Shown: one piece after another, positions 16,882 to 26,438 of the stretch
How positions within the stretch are numbered: position 1 is the first letter of the stretch
Layout: every line of letters starts with the position of its first letter
Assembly (NCBI RefSeq): GCF_004216955.1
Contig: NZ_SGXL01000003.1
Coordinates: 1-64,000, forward strand
Length of the DNA stretch: 64,000 bases
Direction of reading: 5' to 3'
Origin: Fictibacillus sp. BK138
GTDB taxonomy: Bacteria; Bacillota; Bacilli; Bacillales; Fictibacillaceae
Notes under the pieces: generated by a model
Databases searched by the model: none
What the model was told of the DNA's origin: nothing
The model's input: only the letters and a program-made list of their open reading frames with translations
Position numbers and translations under genes: made by a program

Positions 16882-16977
16882 ATATCACGTTTTTAACGTT
16901 ATTATATATTTGATTTAGTCACCTTTTAATCCATTTCCGCTAAAAATGGCAGGTCAATTGACAAGTGAATTCACATA

Positions 16978-17041
16978 CCAATTCGCAGCGTGACAATATT
17001 TATTGTCATCTTGCTAAAACGTGTGTGAATTGGGATGCTAA
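16978..17041. repeat. R2 dispersed repeat, copy 1, with cruciform arms
   Basis: The 39-bp block 17003-17041 matches 42446-42484 at 36 of 39 positions. Here it is part of a nested inverted repeat: CCAATTCGCA with TGTGAATTGG outside, and TGACAATA with TATTGTCA inside. The rest of the surrounding gap (16810-17246) holds no gene that I can see. Confidence 0.6.
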
Positions 17042-17097
17042 TTAAGATTATAAAAGTAGTATTTTTTCACCAAAACACTTATAAATCAAAAAAAAAA

Positions 17098-17116
17098 CGC
17101 AACGAATTCCGTTGCG
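17098..17116 (-). terminator. terminator downstream of the TetR gene
   Basis: A 7-bp stem (CGCAACG with CGTTGCG) followed on the minus strand by about eleven T. It lies 130 bp past the TetR stop. Confidence 0.75.
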
Positions 17117-17246
17117 ATTTATAGTGCTAATTACTATGCGATTTAGTTTGTTTTTTCTTCTGCTATTAAGCTTTCGAATCGAATTTCATTTACAGAAGAA
17201 ACTCTGTTAAATAGAGTCGTTCTTTTTTCGAAGTTTACAACCAGTG

Positions 17247-17858
17247 TTACTTACATAAATAATTAAGATAGGCTTGTTCTGTTTCTTCAAATACTTTTTT
17301 ATATTCGTATTCATCACCTATAACACCATAATGAAGACCGATTCCATCAATATATGCCCAAAACATAGCAGCTGCGATTTCCGGTTTAATACTTTTATGG
17401 AATTCTCCGCTTTCTAAACCTTCTTTAATTATCTCAACCAAAAGCTTAATATATTGATTTTTATATCTATCCAACATTATCTTACGTAAGTTCTCTTGCC
17501 GTCCTGAGTTGAGCCAGAACTCGATTTGAACATTGATCTGTTCCTGTCTTTCTTTGGTCAAAGACACATTGAGGAACACTTCAAACAATGCGTGTATCTT
17601 ACCTTTTGCGGTTTCTAACGTCTTGAATTTTTCTTCGAAATGGTTTATTGAATTTCGTGTTCTCTCTTCCATTAGAGTAATATATAAATCATCTTTACTC
17701 TTAAAGTAGTTATAGATTAAACCTTTACTCGTTTTAGAGTAGCTTACGATATCATCCATTGTTGCGGCTTGAAATCCCTTTTCTCCAAAGCATTTTAACG
17801 CACTTTGTAGCAGTAATTCCTTTTTCTTGTTTTTGTAATCTTTTGAAACCTTGGGCAT
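17247..17858 (-). CDS. TetR/AcrR-family transcriptional repressor
   Basis: 203 residues. The N-terminal helix-turn-helix (about 12-58) has the classic pattern ALKCFGEKGFQAATMDDIV, then SKTSKGLIYNYFKSKDDLY. The helical C-terminal ligand-binding domain (about 75-200) resembles the YfiR/FadR-like group common in Bacillus. ATG 17858 follows AAGGAGC; a TTG directly before it is less likely. It is the only TetR-type regulator in the window, and the window-wide palindrome AAACTGACYRGTCAGTTT is a typical TetR-type operator, so it is the natural candidate for that regulon. However, no copy of the palindrome lies upstream of this gene, although TetR repressors usually autoregulate. The ligand is unknown. 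Confidence 0.85.
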   Translation of the reverse strand: MPKVSKDYKNKKKELLLQSALKCFGEKGFQAATMDDIVSYSKTSKGLIYNYFKSKDDLYITLMEERTRNSINHFEEKFKTLETAKGKIHALFEVFLNVSLTKERQEQINVQIEFWLNSGRQENLRKIMLDRYKNQYIKLLVEIIKEGLESGEFHKSIKPEIAAAMFWAYIDGIGLHYGVIGDEYEYKKVFEETEQAYLNYLCK

Positions 17859-18316
17859 CAAAACAGCTCCTTATATAAAAATGATAGTTGGGCATTAAAA
17901 GTATAGGTAAGAGCAAGATTTTCGGGTGAATTCATGCACCCTATCAGGTCTCATCGCCTATGAGCAAAACCCACGATCTTGATAGCTGCACTTAGGCGAC
18001 ATTGTCATTCTAACAAAATCTGAATGAAGTGAGCAGTCATACATCTAAATCCGTCGAGTCGATAAGCTACAATCTCACTACAAAGTAAATCTTCCTAACA
18101 GGTCTATGATACGGTTTTCCATTATAAACTGGACTTTCAGTTTTACTATTTTGATTATATCTAATAATATGCCTAGAAGCCATAGGATTATAAAAACTTG
18201 CATAGCTTGGGAAAAATATGGTTTATTTATTAAAAATGAATACACAGTCATTTTTAGAGAGTCAAACAGATCTTTTTACCAAATTTCTTATTTTTTTACT
18301 TTAAAGGAGGATTTAT
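17859..18316. other. intergenic region between TetR and a GNAT gene
   Basis: 458 bp between divergent genes, containing the promoters of both. A loose inverted repeat (TCGCCTA near 17949, TAGGCGA near 17992) is present, but I recognise no riboswitch class. A 77-codon plus-strand frame here has no ribosome binding site. A 7-bp inverted repeat AAAATGA-N8-TCATTTT at 18233-18254 has the wrong spacing for the regulon operator. Confidence 0.35.
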
Positions 18317-18790
18317 ATGGAGATTCGTCAAGTCATTGAATCAGACTACTATGTAATATCACCACATATTAATGAATGGTGGGGCGGAAGACAAATGTCT
18401 GATATGTTGCCAAGACTATTTTTTGACCACTTCAAAAATACAAGTTTCATTGCAGAACAGGACGGAGTTATTGTAGGGTTTTTAATTGGATTTCTGTCCC
18501 AATCCACTTCAAATGAAGCATATATACACTTCGTTGGTGTCCATCCCAAATTTAGAAAACATAATATTGGAAGAAAATTATATAACAAATTTTTTAATGT
18601 TGTAGAGGAAAGTGGTCGTACTATTATTCGTTGCGTTACGTCTCCTGTTAATAAAGTTTCTGTTGAGTATCACACTAAAATGGGTTTTGAGATACAAGGT
18701 GGAGGTAAAAAGATGCAAGGAGTTTCTGTAATGGAGAATTATGATGGACCGGGTGAAGATAGAATACTGTTTATTAAACATTTAGTTTAA
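18317..18790 (+). CDS. GNAT-family N-acetyltransferase
   Basis: 157 residues with a complete single GNAT domain. It shows the IVGFLIGFLSQ strand, the acetyl-CoA loop motif FRKHNIGRKLYNKF, then SVEYHTKMGFEI. The tail (YDGPGEDRILFIKHLV) is typical of Bacillus stand-alone GNATs of unknown substrate. AAAGGAGG stands seven bases before ATG. It is divergent from the TetR gene and may be its local target. Confidence 0.8.
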   Translation: MEIRQVIESDYYVISPHINEWWGGRQMSDMLPRLFFDHFKNTSFIAEQDGVIVGFLIGFLSQSTSNEAYIHFVGVHPKFRKHNIGRKLYNKFFNVVEESGRTIIRCVTSPVNKVSVEYHTKMGFEIQGGGKKMQGVSVMENYDGPGEDRILFIKHLV

Positions 18791-18899
18791 AGTTTGTAAC
18801 TATTAGGAATTTTCTTTGAAATAGAATGTGGAAACTCAATTACTTTAGGTTCACCCTTATTATATAAACAACTACCATCCAAAATTCAACAGACCATAA

Positions 18900-18932
18900 A
18901 AAGAACTGAAGGAGACATCCCTTCAGTTCTTT
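18900..18932 (-). terminator. intrinsic terminator of the subtilisin gene
   Basis: A 13-bp stem (AAAGAACTGAAGG with CCTTCAGTTCTTT) ending in TTCTTTTT on the minus strand. Confidence 0.85.
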
Positions 18933-18936
18933 AACA

Positions 18937-21900
18937 TTATTTCAACTTGTATCGATAAACGCCTCCAGCCATTGCACCTGCAAACAGATACTCACCATCA
19001 GGACTAATAGCCAGCGTGTTTATGTTAAGGTTCTCTAAACCATGCGAGAAGCTACTCCATGTTTTCCCGCCATCTCTACTCATAAGTACTCCTCTTCCTC
19101 CTTTTAAAAAACCATCTTTTGTTCGATAGACATTTGTCGAAGCATAGATAGTTTTTTTATTTTTCCTAGCGAAAACAAGGTCTGATACATTTATTTCTAG
19201 TGGATAATCACTTGCTTTTATCGTTTTTCCACCGTCATGACTCGTATAAAGTTCTTTACCGCCAAGAATGATATTTTTCGAATCTAGAGCTCTTATACTG
19301 GTGATCGGTGTGTTGTTAAGGTACTTTATCGTACTTACACCATCTTCTGTCACAGCGACACCTGAAGGTCCAGCCAACCAAATCTTTTTCGGGTCATTAG
19401 GATCTCCCTCAATTGCTAGAAAATCTGTACCTAGTCGTTTTACAGTCCATGTCATTCCACCGTCATCACTGATCAAGATCCCGCTATATTTAGAGTTGGA
19501 TGCTACATAGGTAATATATACTTTTGAGGGATCTGCAGGGTGAAACAAGATGGCAGTAGGATGTTCATAATTACTGAATCTTTTTTCCCAGGTGGCACCT
19601 TCATCCCTGCTGATATAAACCGCTAAACCAAAGTCGTTTCTGACTTTTATTATTGTACTGCTATCTTTAGGAGAATGTGCAATCAAATAAACATCTTCCC
19701 CAACACGCCCTTCTCCACCAGATAGCCCCCATTCTAAAGTATGTTTGTCACTTGAAAACTTAGTCTTATAAATTTCACGTTGCGTAGCTGCAAATAACTC
19801 ATATTGTTTTCTACTATCTTCCACAACACTTATATCGTTGACGAATACAGAAGGAATTCCGAGCCTGTTGTACGTATTTCCACTATCTTCTGATTCATAG
19901 ATTCCGCTGCCCATAGCAGAAAGTAGAAGTGAATCGTTATCTGGCCACATCGCAACATCCACTACGCTACTTTTCTTCAATGGATCTTTTAATTCTTTCC
20001 AAGTCTTACCTTTATCCTTACTAACTAGTAAGGAACCAAAGATCCTCCCGTAAATAGACCCATTCTCTACATCGATGAGGGTGAACGCATCTGGTGTTTG
20101 TTCATATAACACACTGAAATCTTCCCCCTCATTAAACGATACATATGAAGTACCAAATAGAATTTTTACAAAAATACCTGTTTCATTTACAATTATCTTT
20201 TCAATACCATTAAAGAGGTCTCTTGGATTAGGATTCTCATAGATTTTTTCAACATTCGATGGTTGGGTATCTATATTTCTTATTACATAAACATCTCCTA
20301 GTTCCGTCCCGAGGTATAAGTTTCCATTATAGTAGGCGCTAGACGTTATGTTTGGAAGAGATGCTATTTCACTCCAACTCTTCCCATCGTCACTGCTCAC
20401 ATAAACCTGGTTGGTCCCTATCCCAACTAGTAGTTGACCATTATCACTTAACTCAAGTCCGATTACCTTTTTGTCGGGAAAATTGGTGGGCGCCCAAGAT
20501 ATTCCTTTATCTTTACTAACGAGTATTTTACCTTGTGTTAAAGGATTGCCAAACTCTGTTGTACCCATAAATAATATCTTATTATCCTTAGGGTTAATCT
20601 TTAGCAGGGTTGGTTCAGAACCGAATGGTAAACCTCTTGATTGTTTCCAAGTATCACCATGGTCACGGGTTATGAATAGTCCCTGTGGGGCCGACAGGAA
20701 ACCACCTGGATTAATTACATACATTGTACCGGGATCCTTTTTGTCCATCACCATTTTTCCACCGTTCGAATTTGGCCCAACCGTTTCCCAACCGTTTCCT
20801 ATCCGTGAATCCTCCGGAATAACTTCAAAGGATGTAGTACCAGTTATGTGTACTTGTTCAAACTCTTTTGTTGCAGTACCATTCACAGATACTCTGTGGA
20901 TACCTCCTTCGATACCTTGAACTTGTGCCTTCCATAACTTACCCTCCTGAAAAGTCGCTTTTACCGTACTTTTATTCCCCCTGGGGGATTCAACGGATAC
21001 CAATGGAGCTTCTTTTATGTTTACAGGACTATTAATATAGATTTCTGAGAAACCTGTTGTAGGATCTGGAGATGCCGTTACATCAAAGTAGTGAACACCA
21101 AAATGAAAGGGTATCCTTAAGAACGTTTCTTTTGTGTTATCAAGAGCTTCAATCCAACCAGTAACATCCATCTTTCGATCTGGTCTTTTTAAGTCAATAG
21201 AGATTTCAACCTCCTGTCTCCCCTTTGCAGGTATCAATATGACGCTAGGATTTATGTTTACATCAACACCTTTTTCTCGTTGAATCGCGTTGAGTGTAAT
21301 CAAGGCTGGGGTATCTTTATCGTTGGTTAAGGTGATCTTTTTTTTGCTCCTTATTTTTTTTGAACTTAAATCCGCTATACCGAACGAGAGCGACTTAGGG
21401 TCTGCAAACAACGTGGCTTTTTCGGCCGACTCTACATCTAGTCTTCCTGCACCCTGTTCAGTAGATTTATAATCCTTTAATGGTTTAGCTGACCCGACCA
21501 ATGCAGAACTCACCTCTGAAACAGTCCAGTCTGGATGTGATTGAATCAATAGAGCAGCTGCACCAGCTACATGAGGAGATGCCATACTTGTACCGCTCAT
21601 CTTCATATATCCAGAAGGGTCACTAAACAATGCATTTTCTGGTATCGTTGAATTGATCCAAACGCCTGGAGCAACGATATCAGGTTTCATGCCAGGGTAT
21701 TGGGAAGGACCACGCGAACTAAAATCTGCTATCTCGTCAGTTATGTCGTTCCCAGAAATACTTACGGTCACTTGCCCCTCTTTTAGTCTTGCTAAAAGTT
21801 CATTACCTGAAAATTCATCAATACCGATAGCATAAACGTTTTCGTCCCCGTTTTGAGTAATTCCAGCTTTTAATGGATATTTTTCTGTTGAAATTTCTAC

Positions 21901-23154
21901 ACCGTCAGTAGGAACAAAGAATATAACAGCTTTCGCACCGCGAGACTTGGCAATGTTGAATCTCTTTAAATCCTCAGTTTCGTTTAGGGTAGGTATAAGC
22001 AAAGCATTATTGGCTACGTCTATATTGTCATACTCTTCCTCATACCAACGACCACCATTAACTAACTTAAAACTTTGAGGAGTACTCGGTGGATTCGCTG
22101 AAAAAGGAATATAATACGATTCAAAATCTTTTATGACAGGACTTGTCATCTGAAGTGTCGGTAGATGTACTCCACTCGTACTCGCGCCGACAGCAATGAC
22201 CCCTTCGGCAGCTGCTGGAGCATTAATTGTCTGATCACTTGGCCCGCTGTTACCTGCAGCAGCTACGACTACCACTCCCGAATCTACTGCATTCTGAGCC
22301 GCCTGAGAGACGACATCGGTGCCATCACCACTTCCACCGAGACTCAAGTTAATCACATCAGCAGGATAAGGATTGTTTTCCCGATTAATTGCGAGGTCGA
22401 TTGCTTTGATAATATCTGATGCAAAACCTCCGCCATCTTTATCTAATACTTTATAAGCGGTCAGTGTAGCATCTGGTGCAACACCTTTGATGTTTCCATT
22501 AGCCGCTACGATACCTGCTACATGGGTGCCGTGACCGTTATCATCCATCGGATCGTTATCATTATTGACTAGGTCATAGCCGTTGACAACTTTCATACCC
22601 TTACCAAAACCTCCGCCTAAATCTGGATGCTTATAGTCGATACCTGTATCAAGTACAGCGACCGTTATACCTTTACCCGTAAGGTGACTTCCATTAGAGT
22701 CTTTTTTCTTCCATACTTCTGAAGCTTTGATGAGTGGGATGCTACTAGATACCTCCGCGTGCATTCTCGCATCGGTATGAACAGCTTTAACACCTTCTAT
22801 AGAGCTTAGGCTCTTGAGTTTATCTGCTGTAACTTCTGCAGCAAACCCGTTATAGGATAAAAAATATTCTGACTTTACTTTTACATTGATACCATTATTT
22901 TTTGCAACATCAATGATTTTGTCATGCTGTTTTTGATAATTCTTTTTTTCATCGCGCAACTGAGAGATCGAATTTTTATTGTTTGTATTCACGTTTAACT
23001 TTTTATAGATAGGTTCTTCTTCCAACTGGATTATTACTCGAATAGTTTTATCCGTACTCGCTTGTCCGATCTGTAAATCTTCGAACCCTAAACTAGTAAT
23101 GAACAGCACGAAAATAAAGAATAGTAATAGCGGTTTTGATTCTATCAGTTTCAT
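18937..23154 (-). CDS. secreted S8 subtilisin-like protease with BNR/Vps10-like C-terminus
   Basis: 1405 residues. A signal peptide (about 1-32) precedes an inhibitor I9 propeptide (about 37-135) and a peptidase S8 domain with the full triad D169 (VAVLDTGID), H208 (NGHGTHVAG) and S523 (GTSMASPHVAG). A protease-associated insert lies at about 330-470. Beyond ~600 come beta-sandwich and fibronectin-like regions. From ~790 there is a long run of BNR/Vps10-type propeller blades with repeated S-x-D-x-G-x-T-W Asp boxes (SRDGGKTWSS, SDDGGMTW). The protein should be secreted; no sortase motif or SLH domain is visible. It probably supplies extracellular proteolysis for the peptide regulon, with an operator 123 bp upstream. 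AGGAGG precedes ATG. Confidence 0.9.
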   Translation of the reverse strand: MKLIESKPLLLFFIFVLFITSLGFEDLQIGQASTDKTIRVIIQLEEEPIYKKLNVNTNNKNSISQLRDEKKNYQKQHDKIIDVAKNNGINVKVKSEYFLSYNGFAAEVTADKLKSLSSIEGVKAVHTDARMHAEVSSSIPLIKASEVWKKKDSNGSHLTGKGITVAVLDTGIDYKHPDLGGGFGKGMKVVNGYDLVNNDNDPMDDNGHGTHVAGIVAANGNIKGVAPDATLTAYKVLDKDGGGFASDIIKAIDLAINRENNPYPADVINLSLGGSGDGTDVVSQAAQNAVDSGVVVVAAAGNSGPSDQTINAPAAAEGVIAVGASTSGVHLPTLQMTSPVIKDFESYYIPFSANPPSTPQSFKLVNGGRWYEEEYDNIDVANNALLIPTLNETEDLKRFNIAKSRGAKAVIFFVPTDGVEISTEKYPLKAGITQNGDENVYAIGIDEFSGNELLARLKEGQVTVSISGNDITDEIADFSSRGPSQYPGMKPDIVAPGVWINSTIPENALFSDPSGYMKMSGTSMASPHVAGAAALLIQSHPDWTVSEVSSALVGSAKPLKDYKSTEQGAGRLDVESAEKATLFADPKSLSFGIADLSSKKIRSKKKITLTNDKDTPALITLNAIQREKGVDVNINPSVILIPAKGRQEVEISIDLKRPDRKMDVTGWIEALDNTKETFLRIPFHFGVHYFDVTASPDPTTGFSEIYINSPVNIKEAPLVSVESPRGNKSTVKATFQEGKLWKAQVQGIEGGIHRVSVNGTATKEFEQVHITGTTSFEVIPEDSRIGNGWETVGPNSNGGKMVMDKKDPGTMYVINPGGFLSAPQGLFITRDHGDTWKQSRGLPFGSEPTLLKINPKDNKILFMGTTEFGNPLTQGKILVSKDKGISWAPTNFPDKKVIGLELSDNGQLLVGIGTNQVYVSSDDGKSWSEIASLPNITSSAYYNGNLYLGTELGDVYVIRNIDTQPSNVEKIYENPNPRDLFNGIEKIIVNETGIFVKILFGTSYVSFNEGEDFSVLYEQTPDAFTLIDVENGSIYGRIFGSLLVSKDKGKTWKELKDPLKKSSVVDVAMWPDNDSLLLSAMGSGIYESEDSGNTYNRLGIPSVFVNDISVVEDSRKQYELFAATQREIYKTKFSSDKHTLEWGLSGGEGRVGEDVYLIAHSPKDSSTIIKVRNDFGLAVYISRDEGATWEKRFSNYEHPTAILFHPADPSKVYITYVASNSKYSGILISDDGGMTWTVKRLGTDFLAIEGDPNDPKKIWLAGPSGVAVTEDGVSTIKYLNNTPITSIRALDSKNIILGGKELYTSHDGGKTIKASDYPLEINVSDLVFARKNKKTIYASTNVYRTKDGFLKGGRGVLMSRDGGKTWSSFSHGLENLNINTLAISPDGEYLFAGAMAGGVYRYKLK

Positions 23155-23277
23155 CCTCTTCCTCCTACTTAATGATAGATACCTAACTTAGATTACTAAA
23201 ACTCCTCCTCTCTTAAGGAATACGTGAGTAATACCAAGAAGCTACACAGTTGATGAAGATTCTAAGAGGATTAAAAT

Positions 23278-23295
23278 AAACTGGTTATTCAGTTT
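23278..23295. promoter_or_regulatory. regulon operator, copy 6 (subtilisin)
   Basis: AAACTGGTTATTCAGTTT, 123 bp upstream of the S8 protease and in the same divergent intergenic region as copy 7. Confidence 0.8.
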
Positions 23296-23398
23296 ATTAA
23301 AATTTACTAGACTATAAAGAACTGGTCAAGGTACAACTTTTGTTATATTTTGTATTTTTATGTCGTATAAAATATCCCCTTATTATAACTATATAAGG

Positions 23399-23404
23399 TA
23401 TAAT
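23399..23404 (+). promoter_or_regulatory. -10 box of the sensor kinase gene
   Basis: TATAAT six bases before operator copy 7. No good -35 box is visible. The transcription start should fall at the operator edge. Confidence 0.55.
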
Positions 23405-23410
23405 TTACTA

Positions 23411-23428
23411 AGACTGACTGGTTAGTTT
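23411..23428. promoter_or_regulatory. regulon operator, copy 7 (sensor kinase)
   Basis: AGACTGACTGGTTAGTTT, 41 bp before the kinase start. Confidence 0.8.
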
Positions 23429-23469
23429 AACACTTAATAGGAAAAAATACTTATTAAAAGGTGATACTG

Positions 23470-25110
23470 ATGGGAATTAAAAGACTTTCTATTTTTCAAA
23501 AGAACCTTTTATTGACAATGGTCATCACTTCTTTATTTGGAGTCGTATTGTTTTGTTCGAGCATTTATGTTTTGACTAATCATCTAACAAAAAATATAAT
23601 CCAACAGGCCACAGAACTGGGGGATACTTGGATTCCTTTAATGGGTACTGAGAATATTGAACGAAGCTTATCTGACCTCAAAGCTAATTCTCCACATAAC
23701 ATCCAACTTATAGATCAGCTTACACTTTTAACAGAGAACAATGAGAATGTTTCACAGGCATATCTTTTTGGAGCAAACATCAATAAAAACAACGAGACTA
23801 TCATATTGCCTCAACCAAAAAAAATTCTTGATCTTGGTTATAAGATTGGTGAACTGCAAAAACAGCCTATCGAATGGGTAAACGCAGCTAAAAAGTTGTT
23901 AAGAACAAAGCAGCCTACACACACCCTTACTTATTCGGACGCATTAGGAACTTGGGTCACTACTTTACATCCTGTAATGAATAATAAGGGTGAAGTAATC
24001 GCTATTTTAGGAATCGACATAGACGCAAGTATAGTAGAAGACGGAAAAAAAAGTTTGATCTATTTATTGGCTCCTCTACTTCTTTTGTTTATAGGGATAA
24101 CTATGTGGTTTCAATACCTTGGCCAATACAAGTTGTTTAAACCTCTTAACCAACTATTGAACGGGATTAACCAAGTCAGTAAAGGGGACTTTAAATCCAA
24201 CATACCAGTTACACGAAAAGATGAGATTGGTCTGCTTACAGAAAGCTTCAATACCATGGTATGTGAAATCAGATTACTCTTTGATAGCCTTTTAGAAACT
24301 GCCAGTTCGATTCAAGTTCAATCCGCAGAATCTCCAGACACAACTGAAACATCATTGAACAATTCTTTAGAACTAGCGTTTAAACAACTAGAAAATATTA
24401 ATTATTACACCTCTGTATTAGAACGGATACAGCATGCTGATAAGATGAACGCTATCAGTCAACTTGCTGCTGCAGTTGCACATGAGGTTAGAAATCCATG
24501 TACTACCATCAATGGTTTTTTACAATTTTTCTTAGAAGAGGATTGGTTACCTGATTCTAAAAGGGGACTGATAGAGGTGATGAAACAGGAAGTAGATTAT
24601 ATAGAGAAGATTATCAGCGAATACATTCAGTTTTCTAACCCACATCAATTGAACAGTCAGAACATAGACATCTCGGAGAAGATTAATAAGCTCATAGAGC
24701 TAGTCGCACCCGTTGCTCATCATAAGGTAGTATATAATACTATTTTTGAAGAACCTTTGCATATTAAAGCTAACGAGATAGAGATGACGCAAGTTTTTCT
24801 TAATGTATTACAGAACGCTGTTGAAGCGATGCCATCGGGAGGAACACTTACAATAAAGGGTTACAGAACCGATGATTATGTCACTATAGAAGTAAGCGAT
24901 ACAGGAAGTGGTATGAGCAAAGAAGAGTTAAGTAGATTAGGCACCCCATTTTACTCTACAAAATCAAAGGGCACTGGCCTGGGTTTGATGACTGTATATC
25001 ATATAATTAGAAAGTACCAGGGTGAGATTAAAGTAAAAAGTACCATGGGTATAGGGACAGTTTTTACGGTTAAAATACCTCTCGAGACAAAACAGGTTAA
25101 TAATCCTTAA
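23470..25110 (+). CDS. orphan sensor histidine kinase, sporulation-kinase type
   Basis: 546 residues from ATG 23470, chosen because AAAGGTG precedes it by seven bases. TM1 (about 12-34), an extracytoplasmic Cache-like sensor (35-194), TM2 (195-214), HAMP (about 215-270), a linker, then a HisKA domain with phospho-acceptor H338 in AHEVRNP. The HATPase domain has the N box (FLNVLQNAVEAMP), G1 (DTGSGM) and GTGLGL. The kinase core resembles Bacillus sporulation kinases, which phosphorylate Spo0F. No response regulator is adjacent. The sensor domain is clearly homologous to that of the chemoreceptor at 30193 (GTW-TTL-P, GEVIAI-GID-DAS). The gene is behind operator copy 7. Confidence 0.9.
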   Translation: MGIKRLSIFQKNLLLTMVITSLFGVVLFCSSIYVLTNHLTKNIIQQATELGDTWIPLMGTENIERSLSDLKANSPHNIQLIDQLTLLTENNENVSQAYLFGANINKNNETIILPQPKKILDLGYKIGELQKQPIEWVNAAKKLLRTKQPTHTLTYSDALGTWVTTLHPVMNNKGEVIAILGIDIDASIVEDGKKSLIYLLAPLLLLFIGITMWFQYLGQYKLFKPLNQLLNGINQVSKGDFKSNIPVTRKDEIGLLTESFNTMVCEIRLLFDSLLETASSIQVQSAESPDTTETSLNNSLELAFKQLENINYYTSVLERIQHADKMNAISQLAAAVAHEVRNPCTTINGFLQFFLEEDWLPDSKRGLIEVMKQEVDYIEKIISEYIQFSNPHQLNSQNIDISEKINKLIELVAPVAHHKVVYNTIFEEPLHIKANEIEMTQVFLNVLQNAVEAMPSGGTLTIKGYRTDDYVTIEVSDTGSGMSKEELSRLGTPFYSTKSKGTGLGLMTVYHIIRKYQGEIKVKSTMGIGTVFTVKIPLETKQVNNP

Positions 25111-25527
25111 TATGGGTAGTTTTTTACGCACGATATGAGTAGGGTTACAACGTTTCAGATTTTAGAGTTTTTTAAACTTGCTGCCTCCTGCTCTTCTTTA
25201 ACTATGAAAGTAAATATTAGTTCATAAAAATTTAGAATTAAATAATCTGTATGACACATTAGAAGATCTGCAATCATCCTTCATTTGAACTGCTTATGTT
25301 GAACACGTCCAAAAGCCGGTTTCATAGCGTTGTAGGAATCGACTTTTGGGCCAATCAAGCGTTTTGAAACGGACCGTATCAACAGAATCTATCCTTATTA
25401 TAGGTTCATAATCCCTCGAAAAAAACCATGTGAGTTTTCTCTTACTGGTTGGACGAATGTGTTCTATACACCTCTAAAATCACTTCTTCTTAAGAATTCA
25501 TTATATCAACAGAAATATCTCTTGTTG
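25111..25527. other. intergenic region with a loose hairpin
   Basis: 417 bp between convergent genes. A hairpin (CCAAAAGCCG pairing with CGACTTTTGG, about 25309-25349) may serve as a weak terminator. No open frame with a ribosome binding site and no operator copy were found. Confidence 0.35.
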
Positions 25528-26364
25528 TCACTTAAAGACATGTTTGAAATACTGCTCAATCTCTTCCTTCGAAGATTCTCTTGAATGATTATTCAGGAAA
25601 AGCTTATAAATCCCTAATTCAGCGAGAAGATGGTGTTCTATTTCTTTTCTTTCGTGAAGGAACCTCAATACTCCATCAATTCCCTGAAGCATCCTGTTCT
25701 TTCCAAATTGTTGCTGAGTATAGTACCATACAGAAAAATCATACCAACCTTGAGATCGTTCTTCTTTTACTTTTAAGAATGAACCACTGACATCCTGCTG
25801 GTCACAGTAAATAAGAAGTGGCTCTAGGTGCTCAATACGTTCGTAAAGACTGAGGATGAACTTTTTTATTTCTAAGTACGAGCGATCATCACGGGCTAGG
25901 TAGGTACATAAAGGATTTTGAAGAAACGAACACTCGAATATATATACCTGATCGTCTGCCTCTGCTTTTCTCCCAAACCTTTCCCATTGTCCTAGAAGGA
26001 TGTCGGAAAACCTATCGATAGGCAGCTTATATACATCATGTTTCTCGATATCATCCAGAAGATTGTCAGAGATGTTTACATCTTCAGAGAGCTGTTTTGC
26101 ATAATATAGGTAAAAATCATCATCTCTATTGACCGTCATTGATTCAATAATATTTTTTTCATGTTTGTGAGATTCCAAGAGGTCCTCATATTCCTTCTTG
26201 GACAGACAAGCTACACCTTCAAAATCAGCTGGATGATCGAGATCTCCCTCAACAAATAGGATATTTGGGACTCCTTGTTTTGTAAGGATCTTGGATATCT
26301 TTAAGGCGGTCGTGGTTTTACCTGAACCCGGCAAACCCTCCACTAATATTAGTTTAGTAGTCAT
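25528..26364 (-). CDS. P-loop NTPase of thymidylate-kinase-like type
   Basis: 278 residues from ATG 26364, behind AAAGGAGGTG. A Walker A motif lies at the N-terminus (VEGLPGSGKTTT, about 8-19), followed by FVEGDLDHPADFEG and a long helical region. Such Bacillus proteins are annotated as P-loop ATPases or kinases and have no known substrate. The gene lies 74 bp downstream of the XRE/F1-beta fusion gene on the same strand, so the two may be co-transcribed and functionally linked. It is notable that this partner has an intact P-loop while its neighbour has lost one. Confidence 0.7.
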   Translation of the reverse strand: MTTKLILVEGLPGSGKTTTALKISKILTKQGVPNILFVEGDLDHPADFEGVACLSKKEYEDLLESHKHEKNIIESMTVNRDDDFYLYYAKQLSEDVNISDNLLDDIEKHDVYKLPIDRFSDILLGQWERFGRKAEADDQVYIFECSFLQNPLCTYLARDDRSYLEIKKFILSLYERIEHLEPLLIYCDQQDVSGSFLKVKEERSQGWYDFSVWYYTQQQFGKNRMLQGIDGVLRFLHERKEIEHHLLAELGIYKLFLNNHSRESSKEEIEQYFKHVFK

Positions 26365-26438
26365 CTCGTTACTAACACCTCCTTTCTCGAACAATAGACC
26401 TAATTTGTCCCCTTACTCTATTACTAAAAAAACAAAAC

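Noticed and set aside
17930-18060. Possible riboswitch or structured RNA upstream of the TetR/GNAT genes
   Set aside because: Only one loose 7-bp inverted repeat is visible and no known riboswitch core matches.
18233-18254. AAAATGA and TCATTTT inverted repeat near the GNAT gene, similar to operator arms
   Set aside because: The arms are 8 bp apart instead of 4, and the left half does not fit the consensus at the correct spacing, so I did not count it as an operator copy.
18106-18339. 77-codon plus-strand frame upstream of the GNAT gene
   Set aside because: No ribosome binding site, and it ends inside the GNAT gene in another frame; its sequence is typical of translated AT-rich intergenic DNA.
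20471-20920. 149-codon plus-strand frame inside the subtilisin gene
   Set aside because: It is antisense to the well-supported S8 protease coding sequence, has no ribosome binding site, and its composition mirrors the real gene.
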